Under the pieces are notes generated by a model that saw only the letters and a list, made by a program, of their open reading frames with translations, was not told the DNA's origin and searched no databases. Made by a program: the position numbers and the translations under genes. Below, piece after piece: positions 48,501 to 60,489 of a stretch of DNA of 64,000 nt. Source of the DNA: Colius striatus (Eukaryota; Chordata; Aves; Coliiformes; Coliidae); contig NC_084766.1 in assembly GCF_028858725.1 (NCBI RefSeq), positions 20,562,501 to 20,626,500 on the forward strand, written 5' to 3'. Position 1 is the stretch's first letter. Every line of letters begins with the position of its first letter.

Positions 48501-50662
48501 TTACACCCTGCTCCCAAATAGCCAAACTCTTGTAAGAAGTACAGAGGCTCTAGAAATATCATCACTACTGTGTGCAGACCAGATAGAACTGACACACAGA
48601 AGTTGAGATATGTGAGGAGGTATCCTATGTTACACTAAACAATTCTGCATCATGGGCAGGGAACCTAACTTTAGCTAACTAAGATAGTCAAGCTAAATTT
48701 TCATAACAGAGCATAACAAGGGCAGTGGCAGAGGATTGAGAGAGAATAATAGCAAGTAGAGAAATCACTCACCCTAGAATCCATCCTCAGTATCCCCAGA
48801 AGCCTGTCCACTGCCTGGATTCAATCCCAGGCAAGAAAATGTCTCCTGCACTCTGTGCTGTCTCTTAACACTTTTATTTTCTCTATCCTTGTCACAATAT
48901 TAATAGATCGCACATGCAAAACAATTTCAAGCTTATGACTACGGCTCTAAGGAAAACATGAAGAAGTACAACCAGGTAAGACAATAAGTTTCCCTGAGGA
49001 CACATCCTTGGGTCCTGGCAAAACTAACAACAGAAAAATTCAGATTTTAGCACCTGTGAGTGCTAAAGAGAGTAAGAGTGATCTGAGGTAAAGTTTCACC
49101 TAAATCCAACACTCATACATGTAAAAGACAAGGCATAGACGGATCCTTACAGATAGCTGACAGAAGGTCATTTCACCTCCTCTATTGATGCAAGGGTGTT
49201 AATTTACTTGCCATTTCCAAAAGGCTAAGGAGCCACACAAAAGTCCTAGGATTGGATGATTATGGAGCTCTTCACTTCCCCAAAAACCCTCAAAGTCTGC
49301 CTTTCAGTTAATCACTAGAATGGAAAGAAAGAAAGGAAAAAAAAAAAAAAAAAAAGAGGAAATGTGTTCCTTGGTTTTGGGAAGCTACTTACTGCAAAAA
49401 TAAAACAGATGATTCAGAACAGCACAGTGGAAACTACTTCTGTGGTGATCTGATGCATCCTTTACAGAATAAAAAGCAGACAAAACTTGGTTACCAGGAG
49501 CTTTGGTTACTGCCTAGTCAACACTCTGAAGTACTGAACTCCAACTGCAACACTGATAACTTACCTGAAAATTCTTTGGAAAATTGATCAAATCAGTTGA
49601 CTTGTATGTAGTGAGATTTTCTGAGTCAAAGCAGGTTATTTTATGGGTGGCATATTATTTTACAGATGGAGAAAGGCTCCAAAGATTTTTCAGATGCCTT
49701 CCACCCACATCAAAGTCTAAATTTTGTAATGGGCAACGTTCTATTTCCAATACTTTGCATGGTTAAGAAATTGCCTCCCCTAAAAAAGCAGAGAAAAAAA
49801 ATACCAGAATTATGCCTAGATATTAGATATTTAAAACTATCTTGTCAGTTGGTGTCTACTGACTCATAGAGAAATAACTAACCTACTTTAAGTCCTCTGT
49901 CTCACATTTTAAAAGATTCCCATTGTGCTCTGCCATGTTTCTTTGATTTCCTCTATGATGATTGGAAAGTATTATTGGCTATGACTCCCAGTATCAACAT
50001 TGACCCAGAGAGTGTTAAGTGAAGTCTGGAACAATACAAGTCTTTCACTCTATGCCCCATAAAAGCATGAAGCAAACTCTACATGAGCCAATAATGGGAC
50101 ACACATGAACAAGAAGTCTGCAGTCTTTGCCTGATAGATAGAGACACTGATCTTTCCATATCCCCACCTCTGAAGGGCACAAGCAGGTGTTAAACTGCAG
50201 GACAACTCTTAGCTGTGCGTTAAGAGAAGACACGGGAACAGGATGGATTGTTCCTTTCCATAGTCAAAAGGAAATGGGGTTGGGGCAACAGACAGTAAGA
50301 GCAGCCTTCATCCTGATGGTTTTATTGTAGTAAGTGCAGAAAGGAAAGAGATGCTTGCACACAATCCTTTTTCTAAACACAACTTCTGAAACAACAGCTT
50401 TCACTCAGGTCTCCTCCCTTTCTTACAGTCTTCTCCTCCTGTGTACGAGATAGAGAAGATAAGCATGCCAATTGCTGTTTGGAGTGGTGGACTTGACAAA
50501 TTTGCAGATCCAAAAGACATGGCAAAGCTGCTTCCTCGGATTTCTAATCTCATTTACCATGAGCATTTTCCCCACTGGGGACACCTTGATTTCGTCTTGG
50601 GCCTTGACGCAACTGAGAAAATGTATCGCAAAATCATTGAACTAATAAGAAAATACTCTTAG
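42512..50662 (+). CDS. Lipase C: secreted acid lipase (LIPM/LIPA-like), complete, 401 aa
   Basis: Seen: coding exons 42512-42640, 43226-43340, 43575-43773, 44540-44649, 45489-45625, 46520-46660, 47574-47645, 48907-48975 and 50429-50662 (TAG), all with GT-AG borders. Sizes equal those of lipase B except exon 2, which is one codon shorter. The first ATG of exon 2 opens a signal peptide ([15 protein letters not shown]). The oxyanion motif is the regular HHGTL; nucleophile elbow YIGHSEGST, catalytic Asp DKFADPKD and catalytic His HWGHLDF are all present, so the enzyme looks competent. Family role as for lipase B: hydrolysis of lipid esters in the secretory or lysosomal route. Oddities: the conserved FIWGLDA after the catalytic His reads FVLGLDA (Trp to Leu), and the exon 7 Cys loop is short (ICKSLERVC), as in B. 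It lies downstream of ANKRD22, where mammals have no lipase, so it is a local tandem duplicate. It is a mosaic of tracts near-identical to B and tracts strongly diverged from it. Confidence 0.92.
44650..45488 (+). other. Intron 5 of lipase C
   Basis: Nothing recognisable except its own splice sites (GTAATG donor, TTTGCAG acceptor). Confidence 0.5.
45626..46519 (+). other. Intron 6 of lipase C
   Basis: No exon or known repeat seen. The acceptor is TCTCCTCAG. Confidence 0.5.
46661..47573 (+). other. Intron 7 of lipase C
   Basis: The last 85 bases or so are nearly identical to the end of lipase B intron 7; the rest is diverged. No exon seen. Confidence 0.5.
47646..48906 (+). other. Intron 8 of lipase C
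   Basis: The first 465 bases are about 95 percent identical to lipase B 20319-20783, then similarity drops. No exon seen. Confidence 0.6.
48976..50428 (+). other. Intron 9 of lipase C, with a poly(A) run
   Basis: A run of about 21 A lies near 49339-49356. From about 50115 on, the sequence is almost identical to lipase B intron 9. No exon seen. Confidence 0.6.
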
Positions 50663-51790
50663 TGCTTCACAGAGAGAACTCATTCATCCAGTAAAAACTC
50701 TAAAGATTTCTCTTTAGCAGCAGAATATGGGTATAGGGATTGGTATAGCGGTTTACAAATCACTCTCTATTGGTGTACAAATTTTTTCATGTTGCTTTCC
50801 ATCATGTTACATCATTTTGCTAACTGCAGTGTCTCTGAGGAAGTTGAGGTACATGAAGATGACCACTGAAAATGCAAATACGTGAGAAGGAACACTTTAA
50901 GAATCACTTATTTTGGAAAATTATGGCTTTTATAGGAGTAATTTTGCTGAAACTAAGATTTCATTTTATTTTCCTTTATAGAACAATAAGACATATTCTA
51001 CCAGAGACAGAGGTGTTATCCCATGAAAACTTAAAAATGGGAGATACTAATTTCTCTGTTCAAGTATTACTGGTCTTTGTTTAAATTAAATCATTCATCC
51101 TCTTAATAGAGTGTTTCACCTGTATTCCCCTCCTCACAATAGCAGCAGTGCAAGCCAGACCCAAAAGACCTTCAGTAGTGAGACTACCCATCTAGGCACA
51201 CAGCAGCTGGGTTTAATGGCCCAAATGCCAAGGAATTCAAGATCAAAAAAACTTATGTAGAGAAATCACTTGATTGTTAGACACATACAGACTTTCACCC
51301 TCTCACTAATGGTTTATCAACCTCCTTACTACAAAGAGCACAGCTGTCTTCATGCTCATAACGTGGCAACTAAGGATTGAGGAGATGTAGACATAGCAGC
51401 AGCCTGCACAAAACGGACAACAGTATCCATCTCAAGAAGTATTCCTGGCACTTTCAGTGAAGAAGTTGTTCCAAGTTCTTCTAGCTTCTCAGTTCACCGT
51501 GTTAGTGTGTCCCACTTGCTCACCTACAAGATTATTTCAAGAGCTGAAAGATCACATTAAAGAATTTATTGTTACTGGCCAAGACAGGGAGCTCTGCGGC
51601 AGAGTGTGGGTGGTTTTGAGTGGGGACCTATGCTCAGATTCCTCAATCAAGACTGGTGGCAAATGAAACCCATTCGATGATAATCTGGGAGATAGACACC
51701 AATATGTAAGCAAAACATATTTGTCTCACATAACATAGAAGACACATGCTAAGGAGATGACACACCATTTCCAGTAGCCTGTGGTACCAC

Positions 51791-52185
51791 TGGGAACTGA
51801 GCTCACAATTTCTGGAGAGAGTCGAAGTCCAAGACAGAGAGTGGTTATTCTCACCTACACCCCATTATTTATAAACCTCTGTGGCCTGACTGCCGCAGAG
51901 AACTCAAAACAGACCTAGCCCACTTCCTCAACCTAGCAGGGCAGACCTAGTACAGCCACAACAAACATTACATTGAATACAAGCAAGAGCTTGAGGGCTG
52001 AAGGGAGCTGGAGTAGGACCAAGAATTCTGGCTTAGGTGAAGAGGAAGTGAATGCTTCTTTGAGCTGTCTGGCAGCAAAACCCTTCACCTCATACTCACA
52101 CTTCTGCAGCAGCACCCAACATTCAGATAAGATGCACAGGATGCTGTATGAAACATATGATGGAAGGGAATGAAAACAGAATCTG
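51791..52185. repeat. Partner of the ANKRD22 intron 1 block at 34021-34410
   Basis: Collinear with few gaps; one insertion near 51825-51850. It contains CCCCATTATTTATAAACCTC and GGGCAGACCTAGTA like its partner. Confidence 0.75.
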
Positions 52186-52576
52186 TTTGTGTGAGCATGG
52201 GCCTGAGATTAAGCTCAATCAACTTGGAAGCTGCCGCCAAGGGGCACTCCAAGTCATCAAGTCCAAACTTCTCTAGAGTGCCTTCTCTTTAAGAAGAACT
52301 AGCCACAAACATATCCTGCAAGAGGTTACAAGGAAGTATTCAGGTCAGTAATCAACAGTGCTTTGGAAAGAATACAAGGCCCTGTGTCTTCCATACCGAA
52401 AACCTAAATCAATCTAACCTTCAGCATAACTTTGTCTTTGACCTGAGTTTTCCAAAGGATTGACAAATTCTGTAAGGGAAGGTGACAATTTCCAAATGTT
52501 CATCAGATAGGCTCTCCATTTGACCGAGTTTCCTGCAACCCAATGTTACCTTCTTATGGCCATCCATCATTAATTA

Positions 52577-52810
52577 AGTCCTGGAATGGCCAGTGTCTAG
52601 ACAAAAGGAACATCCAAGCATTACACTTTCCCTTGGAAGACTGTTATCTACCCAGACAACATCCTTGCAAAGAGTCTCTTGCCCCTCTGCTTCAGGATGG
52701 GACTAACTCAACTGCACCACTGGGCACAGAGAAACTCCTCCATGGTGCCTGTATTTCAGACTTCCAGCCAAACTCAGTCAACCGCTAGTGTTGCAAGAAA
52801 AGAAATCAAG
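52577..52810. repeat. Partner of block 38400-38640
   Basis: Last recognisable part of the second duplicated unit, 390 bases after the preceding block, whereas the first unit has about 4 kb between the two. The intervening DNA, including ANKRD22 exon 1, is missing here. Confidence 0.7.
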
Positions 52811-53371
52811 ATAACAAGGCAAATGTCAAACAAATAGGATTTTTGTTGCCTGCCAAATCAGTCCCTTCTGAAAAGCCAGGATCAAGACCTGTTGCCCCTT
52901 AACACAGCCACTAGCACCAAGTGATACTTCAAGGCTGTGATGCTAAGCAGCCAGAACAGCCACCTACACGATGAAGGGAAGGAAGGGAAATGCCCTTACT
53001 GTGTCTAGGGGTGCAGAATGAGCTAAATGGAAGTATCTTAGATCACATCTAGGCTTCTGTGTCCAGGTTTGGGCCCTAGGAAAGGCATCAATATGACTGC
53101 TGAGAAAGTTCAGTGGAAGGCTACCAAAAAGGTCATACAAACTTATCATGGAGCAACTGCTAGATATTCCCATTAGAGATCCAGGCCAGCTCCCAGCACA
53201 GTACTTCTCTGCCTTGTCCTGCCTCCTCAGAAACCCAAACTGACAGCATGTCTTCCTGCTGCAACACCCTATCTGCTCTGCCTTAGGAGAGAAAGTCACC
53301 TCCTCTCCAGTGACTTTTCTTTCCAGGTACCACAGGTCCATACTAACCAAAAGGTCTTCATTTAAATGTTA

Positions 53372-54710
53372 ATAGAATCACAGAATATTAAGGGTCAGAA
53401 GGAACTTCTAGACATCATCCAGTCCAACCTCTAAAAGTATGTCCACCTAGATTAGATGACACAGAAACATATCCAGTCAGGTTTGAAAACCTCCAGAGGA
53501 GACTCCACACCATCCCTGAGCAGCTCCCTCACCCTCATAGGAAAGAAAATTCTCTTCAAGTGGAACTTCCTGTGTTTGACTTTGTACCTTTTACACATTG
53601 TCCTGTCACTTGGCACGGCAGAAAAAAGACTCACTCCATCCACTCTTTAGGCATTTGTAAGTGTTGATAAGGTTCCCTTTCTTCTTTAGGCTAAACAGCC
53701 ACAGGTATTGCAGCCTTTCCTAAGAGAGATGTTTCAATCCCCTGATCATCTTGGTAGCCTTCCACTGGACTCTCTCCAGAAATTCTCTATCACTTTTGAA
53801 CTCGGGGGCCCAGAACTGGACACAGGACTCCAGAAGAATAGAGGAGGAGCAGAACCTCCCTCAACCTGCTGGCCACACTCTTCTTGATGCATCCCAGATT
53901 TCCATTGGCCTCCTTGGCCACAAGGGCACGTTGCTGGCTCATGGTTAGTTTGTCAACCAGGACTCCCAGGTCTTTCTCTGCAGAGCTGCTCTCCAGTAGG
54001 TCAATCCCCAGCCTGTACTGGTGCATGGGGTTGTTCCTTCCCAGATGCAGGATTCTGCACTTGTTGAATCTCATGAGGTTCCTCTCTGCCCAGCTCTCAA
54101 GCCAGTCAAGATCCCACTGAATGGCAGCACAGCTTCTGGGGAATCAGCCAGTCCTCCTTGTTTGGTGTCATCAGTGAACTTGCTGAGGGTACACTCTGTC
54201 CCCTCATCCAGGTCACTGATGAAGATGTTGAATAAGACTGGCCCAAGAACCAACCCCTGTGGAAACTCACTGGCCACAGGCCTCCAGCTCAACTTAGCTC
54301 CATTGATCAACCACCCTCTGGGTTCTGTTATTTAGCCAGTTCTCAATCCACCTCATCATCCACTTAATCAACCCACATTGCCTGAGTTTTCCCACAACAA
54401 TGCTATGGGACATAGTGTTGAAGTCAAAGTAGATGACATGCACTGCTCTCCCATCATCTAGCCAGCCAGTCATACCATCATAGAAGGCTATAAGTTCGGT
54501 CACACAGGATTTCCCCTTGGTGAATCCATGTTGATTCCCCAGTAACCATCTTTTCCTTCACGTGTTTAGAGATGTCATCCAGGACAAGCTGTTCTATCAC
54601 CTTTCCAAGGACAGAGGTGAGGCTGACTGCCCTGTAGTTTCTCTCTTCCCTCTTACCCATAGACACCTTCCTCGGCGACAGCACTGGTTGCGTTCCACTC
54701 AGTGAGCCGG
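53372..54710 (-). mobile_element. CR1 LINE, 5'-truncated, about 1.34 kb
   Basis: Begins with the reverse-complement CR1 end (AGAATCACAGAATATTAAGG). On the minus strand it encodes ordered but frameshifted parts of the CR1 reverse transcriptase: NYRAVSLTSVLGKVIEQLVL, then a HVIYFDFNTMSH segment in place of the usual FSKAFDTVSH, then [21 protein letters not shown] in place of [20 protein letters not shown] and DKLTMSQQRALVAKEANG. Several frame breaks and lost catalytic residues make it a dead copy. Its 5' truncation point lies directly at the edge of the CpG island. Confidence 0.93.
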
Positions 54711-55780
54711 CCCGAGGTTTAGGTTGGGCCGGGGGCGGTGTGCCTGCCCGCCGGTTCCCGAGCAGGGATGGACTTAGTTAAAGGACGGGTGTGCTGACAG
54801 CAGCAGCGTGGGAACGCGGAGGGGTACCCTCCAGGTGGACACTGCCACGCTGCCCCCTGCCACCCCGCGCCCTCCCGGGCAGCCGCTGGGCCGCGGCGGC
54901 GGGAGGCGGCCGCGCCGCTCGCCCCGGCGCCGCGCAGGCTCCGCCCTTCGTCCCGCACCGTAACCCGGGCGGGCTGCGGCGGCGCAGGGTGCCCGGCACG
55001 GCACAGCACGGCCCGGCCCGGCCCCTCGCCGCGCCGCCGGCACCTGCCGCACCGTCGCTCCCGTGCCCAGGGCACCGATCCCAGCGGGGCCCAGCCGGCC
55101 GGCGGAGGCCCGGGCTGCTCCTGCCTCCCCCACACGCCTCTCGCTTTGTTTCCAGCAGCGGCCGCCGGGGCCGCTCGAAACGATGCGGATCCGGTAAGCA
55201 GCCGTCGCCTTCCCCGGCGTGGGGAGCGCGGGGCAGGGAGCTGGCGGGGCGCTGTCTCCCGCCTCCATCCCGCTGCTCTGCGCCAACGGTCCCTGCGGGC
55301 AGAGGGAGAAAGGGGAGGTGCCCTGCAGTGCCCTTCCCTGCCGTGCTCTGCCATGCCGTGCCGTGCCCTTCTCTGCCGTGCCCTGCCATGCCCTGTCCTG
55401 CCCTTCTCTGCCGTGCTCTGCCATGCCCTGTCATGCCGTGCGCTGCCCCTTCCGGGGCCAGGGAGCGGTGGAAGCTACGAGCTCCGTCCGCTCCGGTGCC
55501 CTGGCTAAAATCCGCGGTGCGTGATCGGTTCGGCCCGTCCCCGCAGCAGGTGCCCGGTACCGCGGTCCCGGGAGGCCCGTGGGAGACCACCCTCCTCCCG
55601 GCAGGGCCCAACTGGAGCGTGAACAGCCTCGGGCGGGACGTGTCGCGGGTCGAGAAGGGGAGCGGGTCTCGGTGCGTGCACGCAGCGTGGGCAGCGATGT
55701 CTCAATGGCAACCTCTGAGCGTGTGGGAAGGAGGGGAGCAGCGAGCCTGGGCTGGGTAACGCGGCTGATTTCACTGCGTC
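54700..55780 (+). promoter_or_regulatory. STAMBPL1: CpG island promoter, probably of STAMBPL1
   Basis: The only strongly GC- and CpG-rich kilobase in the window, with many GGGCGG/CCGCCC-type boxes and no TATA box. Inside it, GATGCGGATCCG|GTAAGC (donor at 55194) is a good first-exon donor on the plus strand. In amniotes the gene after LIPM-ANKRD22 is STAMBPL1, a JAMM-family K63 deubiquitinase on the plus strand with a noncoding first exon. The assignment rests on synteny only: no STAMBPL1 coding exon (JAMM motif or N-terminal MIT-like region) was found up to 64,000. Antisense transcription from the island is possible. The long open frames here are a by-product of high GC. Confidence 0.5.
55316..55446 (+). 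repeat. Degenerate TGCCN pentamer minisatellite in the CpG island
   Basis: About 25 units of TGCCG, TGCCC, TGCCA or near variants (for example TGCCGTGCCC, TGCCATGCCC) with interspersed CTTCTC. It lies within 130-250 bases downstream of the predicted first-exon donor. It may vary in length between individuals. Confidence 0.8.
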
Positions 55781-58185
55781 TACGAAAGTAGGTGATCACC
55801 GCATGCTGGGGAACAGTGTTCAGAATGTCGTGTTTCAGAAAAATCCGACTTATAACAGTGCTCTTTTTAAATAATATCCCTATACATTTGAAATACCATC
55901 ATCACAACAGAAAGTGGAAAAAAAGGAAGAGATTGTGTTCACTGGGCATCTGTAACTCTCACAAGCTGTTCCTGCACATGTACCTCATTTTGTACCTGCC
56001 TCATTCTGACCTCCGTAGGGTCTAAGGTGTCTCTCCAAAGTGCACCAGGTAACATACTTCACTCCTCACATGAATGCACTGCCTTGCTTCAGAGGGGTAG
56101 CAAAAGGTCTCTGTTGGGGAATTCCACTTGGTTTGGAATTTTTTCTTTTTTAAATATGCATATGGTCCTGAATACTTGTCTGAGAAGTTATGGGCAGGAA
56201 AGCCCCCATTTTTTATTGAAAATGCAAAGGGATGAGGCTGAGATCTCAAATGGACTGTAGTTGCCACGGAGTTCATTGCTCAGGCAAAAACCAGCTTTGA
56301 GAAAGTGCTGTCTTCACAGAAGTGGGTTTTCTCCTTATTGCAGGCTAAAGTAGTTGACTGCACAAAGCTGTAGTTAGGATATATTTGATAAATTGCCTTA
56401 GATGATCAAGTTGTAGGAAACAGAGTAGACTCAGAGCTTCATGAAATATTCCTAGGAGAATGGAGTCCAGGTTTGTCGTTGTGGATCTTGCTGAAGCAAT
56501 GTATTGTGTTACTGTCAAAGAGCTGGATTTTCTGATGTGCTGACTACATTTATGCCTGGTATATTCCACTTCTAGCTGCTAAAGGTATGAGTAACTAAAC
56601 CAAAGGCCAACATTGACAAGTCCATAATTTCATAGATCACAGGAAAATATAGGAAGCATTCCTCCCAAATCCCATATAGTTCCATAGATGCAAATGTCAT
56701 AGTTATGGGGTTTTAATAGATTTTAATTAACTGCAAGTGCAGGGGGTTTATTTTGTAATATGATGTTTAAAAATAGGTTCAGTATTTTCATCAATCCTGC
56801 AGTCACATGTGTTACCAATATCACTACGGGCGTACTGTGAAGGCATTTCTCATGTGCTTTATGTGCATGAAGTATGCTCAAGGTCAGGCCTTAAGGCATT
56901 TCCTGGAAGTTAATCTCCAAGCTAAGGAAGAGTAGAACTCAAGGTGAGGGGTGTCATGAAAACTTAAACTGCTGAGGGAGTGGCAAGGTGACATGCATGA
57001 AGGCACTGAATGAATGCTGCATAAAAATAAATATTTGGTCTCTGTTTGCTGGATTTATGTGCGTAATGGGGTTTGCCTGGCTCCTGAGATTTTCTATCTG
57101 TATCAAAGGTTGAATTTCCCGTTTGTGTTCTGAACCTTGGTTTGCTGCCTTGTATTGAAATTCTTTGTCTATATGATGTTAATAAATATTAAACATTTAG
57201 ACTGCTATGCCAGCAAGCATATTTTCTGCTCATATCTTCCTTTATAAATAGAAGTATCAGTCCATGAAAGCAAATGGTCTTTGTACAGTTCCTGAAGTAC
57301 TGGTGTTGCATGGACATCCCTGTTAAAAAAATCCAGCATTTTCAGTCTCACATGGGTGATGATACCTCATGGTAATGCTGTGAGTCAGGCACCTGCTCAG
57401 ACACAGCTCATTGCCTATCACTTTCTGCTGGCAGCTGTAAATGACTCGCACTTGAATACACAACATAGAGAATTGCATTAGGGAAGCTGTGGGCTCACTG
57501 TGTAAGCAGTGTAGGAAGTATCTTCCTCTTAGCGTCTCTGAACTACTGTCAAAAAGGCCTTCAAAGATGTCTAGCTGTCTTCATTGATGTGGAAGTGACT
57601 CAGATAGGCTGCAAAGATCATTGGACTCGTCTTGAAGGGAGAAGCAAATGAATTGGAAATAGACTCAAAGGTAGTCTGTGCATAGCTTTGCTGTGATGAG
57701 TAGCCTGTGGGCATGCAAGTGTATAAAATGTTAGCCACCAATCATTGTGCTGAGCTTTGACATTCTGGATAATTCATCTGACTTTCAAGCAGCCTTGTGA
57801 ACTGACCGTATTAAAGTCAGGGTCACTGTGAAACATGTGGTTGCTGTTGTCAATCTTAGCAAACTTACAAAAGATAAATATTGTAAGTATACAAGTAGAA
57901 AAAATGATCTAAACCACACTAAATTCTTGTTGAAGAAACAGACAATCCTGATTCTTTTCCCATCTTCTCATAACATGAGATACTGTGAAACATCTAGGAC
58001 AGAGAAGGTGCTCAAAGGTTTAATCGTGAAGTCAACTAACTGTGTTATCTTAATATAAGCATCATACTGCAGAAACATGCCAGATTAACTGGTAGTTATT
58101 TAGACTGGCTGACCATGCTCCCTCCTGTAGGTAATATCAACATCAGTTTTTTAGCTGCACTTTACTTACTTCACAGAGTCTCAGA

Positions 58186-58290
58186 ATCATTATGGTTGGA
58201 AAAGACCTTTAAGATCATCAAGTCCAACCACTAACCTCACACTGCCAGGCTTATCACTAAATCCATTGAACTAATGCCCCAAATAATTTT
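58186..58290 (-). mobile_element. CR1 LINE 3'-end scrap
   Basis: The series TCAGAATCATTATGGTTGGA, AAGACCTTTAAGATCATCAA, GTCCAACCACTAACC is the reverse complement of a CR1 3' end of the common chicken-type subfamilies, truncated after about 100 bases. Confidence 0.85.
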
Positions 58291-60432
58291 TTCTATAGAT
58301 TTGAGGCTATAAAACAAGCTTCATTCTTTATAGGCAACTAAATAGACTTCATGTGAACTGTGAATTTGGCTATCAGAAATGTCAATTAAATTTAGTTCTC
58401 CTTTTTTCTCTGAACTGTAGGAAGTTGTACAGAATAGGGATTTTTCATCAGATAGAACCAGAAGGTGGTTTTTGCAACTGGTTACTCGCCGAAATAACAA
58501 GTATCCCTACTCAAGGTTTTGAAGTCTGAAAGTGTTATAAAGTTAAGCAGCAAATATTACCAGAAAAATAATTATCTTTTATAGGAAGAACAGGAAGGTT
58601 CTCAACCCTTCTGTCCTAGTGGGACTTCACCTCTGACAGAAGTAGGACCATAGGCAGAAAAATGTGTGAAACCTGAGGATTTGCAAGGAATCATGCTTTC
58701 TTTGTTTTTTGGAAGTCTATGAAGTGTTGCAGACCTCTGTGCTGATTTTAGCCTCCTGTTTGTTTCCCATAGCAACACAGCTTCTTGTCTTCAGAGTGAA
58801 AGTTAGTTTTATCAATGATGTTATGTATTGTGGGTATCTCTTTTTTTAGTATTTCAGCTGAATCATCAAAGAACAAATTATATAACAACAGATATTTATT
58901 TTATTTCTACTGTCTTCTGGCTCACTATGCCTTGCTATTCTGATTTTGATGGGAAAGTGTTGTGGATTTCCTAAAGGATGGAAATGGCACTGTTTTTGTA
59001 CACTACTTCTAGAACATCTTTTTAGTGGGTCACTGGAAAGATGCTGTTCTGTGTTGCATAAGCATATTTCAGTGACTGCCTAAGAGGGCTATTGCTTGTA
59101 ATCCAAGGCATGCTAACATTGGTGATATTTTATCCATTATATTAGAAACACATTTCTACCAGAAAAAAAAAGAGGGGAGGGACTTTGTTTTGTTTTGACA
59201 CAAGAAACTATGAGAGAGAGAACTGTAAGCAGTTCAGATATGTGTTTTAATGTTCAATATTTCTAGTCTGTTTTTCAGGACGTTCTCTTAAAAGTGACTA
59301 ATATCTTTGTAGACAGAACATATTAATAAATCTGGTGATGAGTCATCACCTATGTATAAAGCTGAAATGCACAGGATTATGTTGCTGTATAGCACAGACA
59401 TACAAGATCTTGATTTCAAAATAATCTGCCATTGAAATGTGTGATAAAATAGGTGAAGATCACAGTTGTTCTCTGTGCTATGAGGCAACAGGAAAACCCT
59501 GTAAGTTTTGCATTCACATTCTCTGTAGGGAGTAAGAGTCATCTGTTTGTATGTGTCATATTGGACATTACCTAATGTTGTAGCAGTTAATCAGAGTCTT
59601 AGCAAAGCCAATAGCAATCTAATTTTATTGATGTAGATTCTTAATGAAGTAATATTTGCATCTGTTCCAAAGGAAAACTGTCCCTAGAAAACAGCCAGTC
59701 TATGATATTCAAGTAGCTACATTAACTAACAATAGTCATCCAAATATTTGAAGAAAAACTGAAAAATTCTTCTAAAAATTGTTGTCACTTTTTTAACTGT
59801 GGGAGAATAGACTCTTATGTTGCTCATGCTTTCTTTAAAATAAAGTAAAACTCAGGTTTGTGATGCAAGATACAGCAATGAGTGGCACAACTGCACAAGC
59901 AAGACTTGAGTTCGATAGATCTGTGCATGCAGGATCTCAGTGCATGATTTCTCCTTCTCAGTACCCAGGGAAGTGAAGATGCTGCTGCGTGTATGCCACT
60001 TACACAGTCTGCAGAGAGACCTCTAGGCAGTATACTGGGAGGTGGGTGGAACTGGTCCTTCACAATAGGTGAAAAAGAGGATATGACCTTCACCCACTTT
60101 TAGGAGAGAAGTGCCTAGCTCAGCAGCTCCCTCTGGGAGCTAGTGGAGCCTGGAAAGAGGTCTTGACAATGCTATTTAAAGGGATCTACGGACCTGAGAG
60201 GCAGTGTGAAATTATGAACCATTACTGAGATAGGCTTTTCTAGAGCCAAGCTTCCTGGCTGCTGCTGTGAAGAGGAACTTCTGCAACGAAAGGTGTGGGG
60301 TTCTCAGCAAGTGACTCATCACAGTGCTGCTTTACATTGAAAGGCAGCATTCTGCTCTCTTTTGGTCAATTGGAGCAGGGTTGTTGGGTCTTTTTTCTGT
60401 GCACATGAAAATGTTCTTGCCATGACATTGAG

Positions 60433-60489
60433 TGTTTTGGTTTGGGTTTTGTTGTGGGGTTTGTGTTTGTTTTTGTTTTTTCTTTTTCC
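60433..60489 (+). repeat. G/T-rich low-complexity tract
   Basis: Some 57 bases composed almost entirely of G and T (GTTTTGGTTTGGGTTTTGTT and on), ending in a pyrimidine run TTTTTTCTTTTTCC. It has no gene content. Confidence 0.8.

Larger units (their letters stand above)
50663..53371. other. Spacer downstream of lipase C
   Basis: Contains three blocks collinear with the region from lipase B to upstream of ANKRD22: about 51290-51560 (weak, versus 24050-24500), 51791-52185 (versus 34021-34410) and 52577-52810 (versus 38400-38640). None of the six ANKRD22 exons could be found here. No new gene was seen. Confidence 0.6.

Noticed and set aside
50663-53371. A second ANKRD22 copy downstream of lipase C
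   Set aside because: Although flanking blocks of the ANKRD22 region are duplicated here, none of the six exon sequences could be found on either strand.
53790-54684. Series of minus-strand open frames near the CpG island
   Set aside because: They are frameshifted pieces of one CR1 ORF2.
54778-55759. Several long overlapping open frames on both strands (up to 322 codons)
   Set aside because: They coincide with the CpG island, where stop codons are rare. Composition is Pro/Arg/Ala/Gly-rich, frames overlap on both strands and no family motif is seen.
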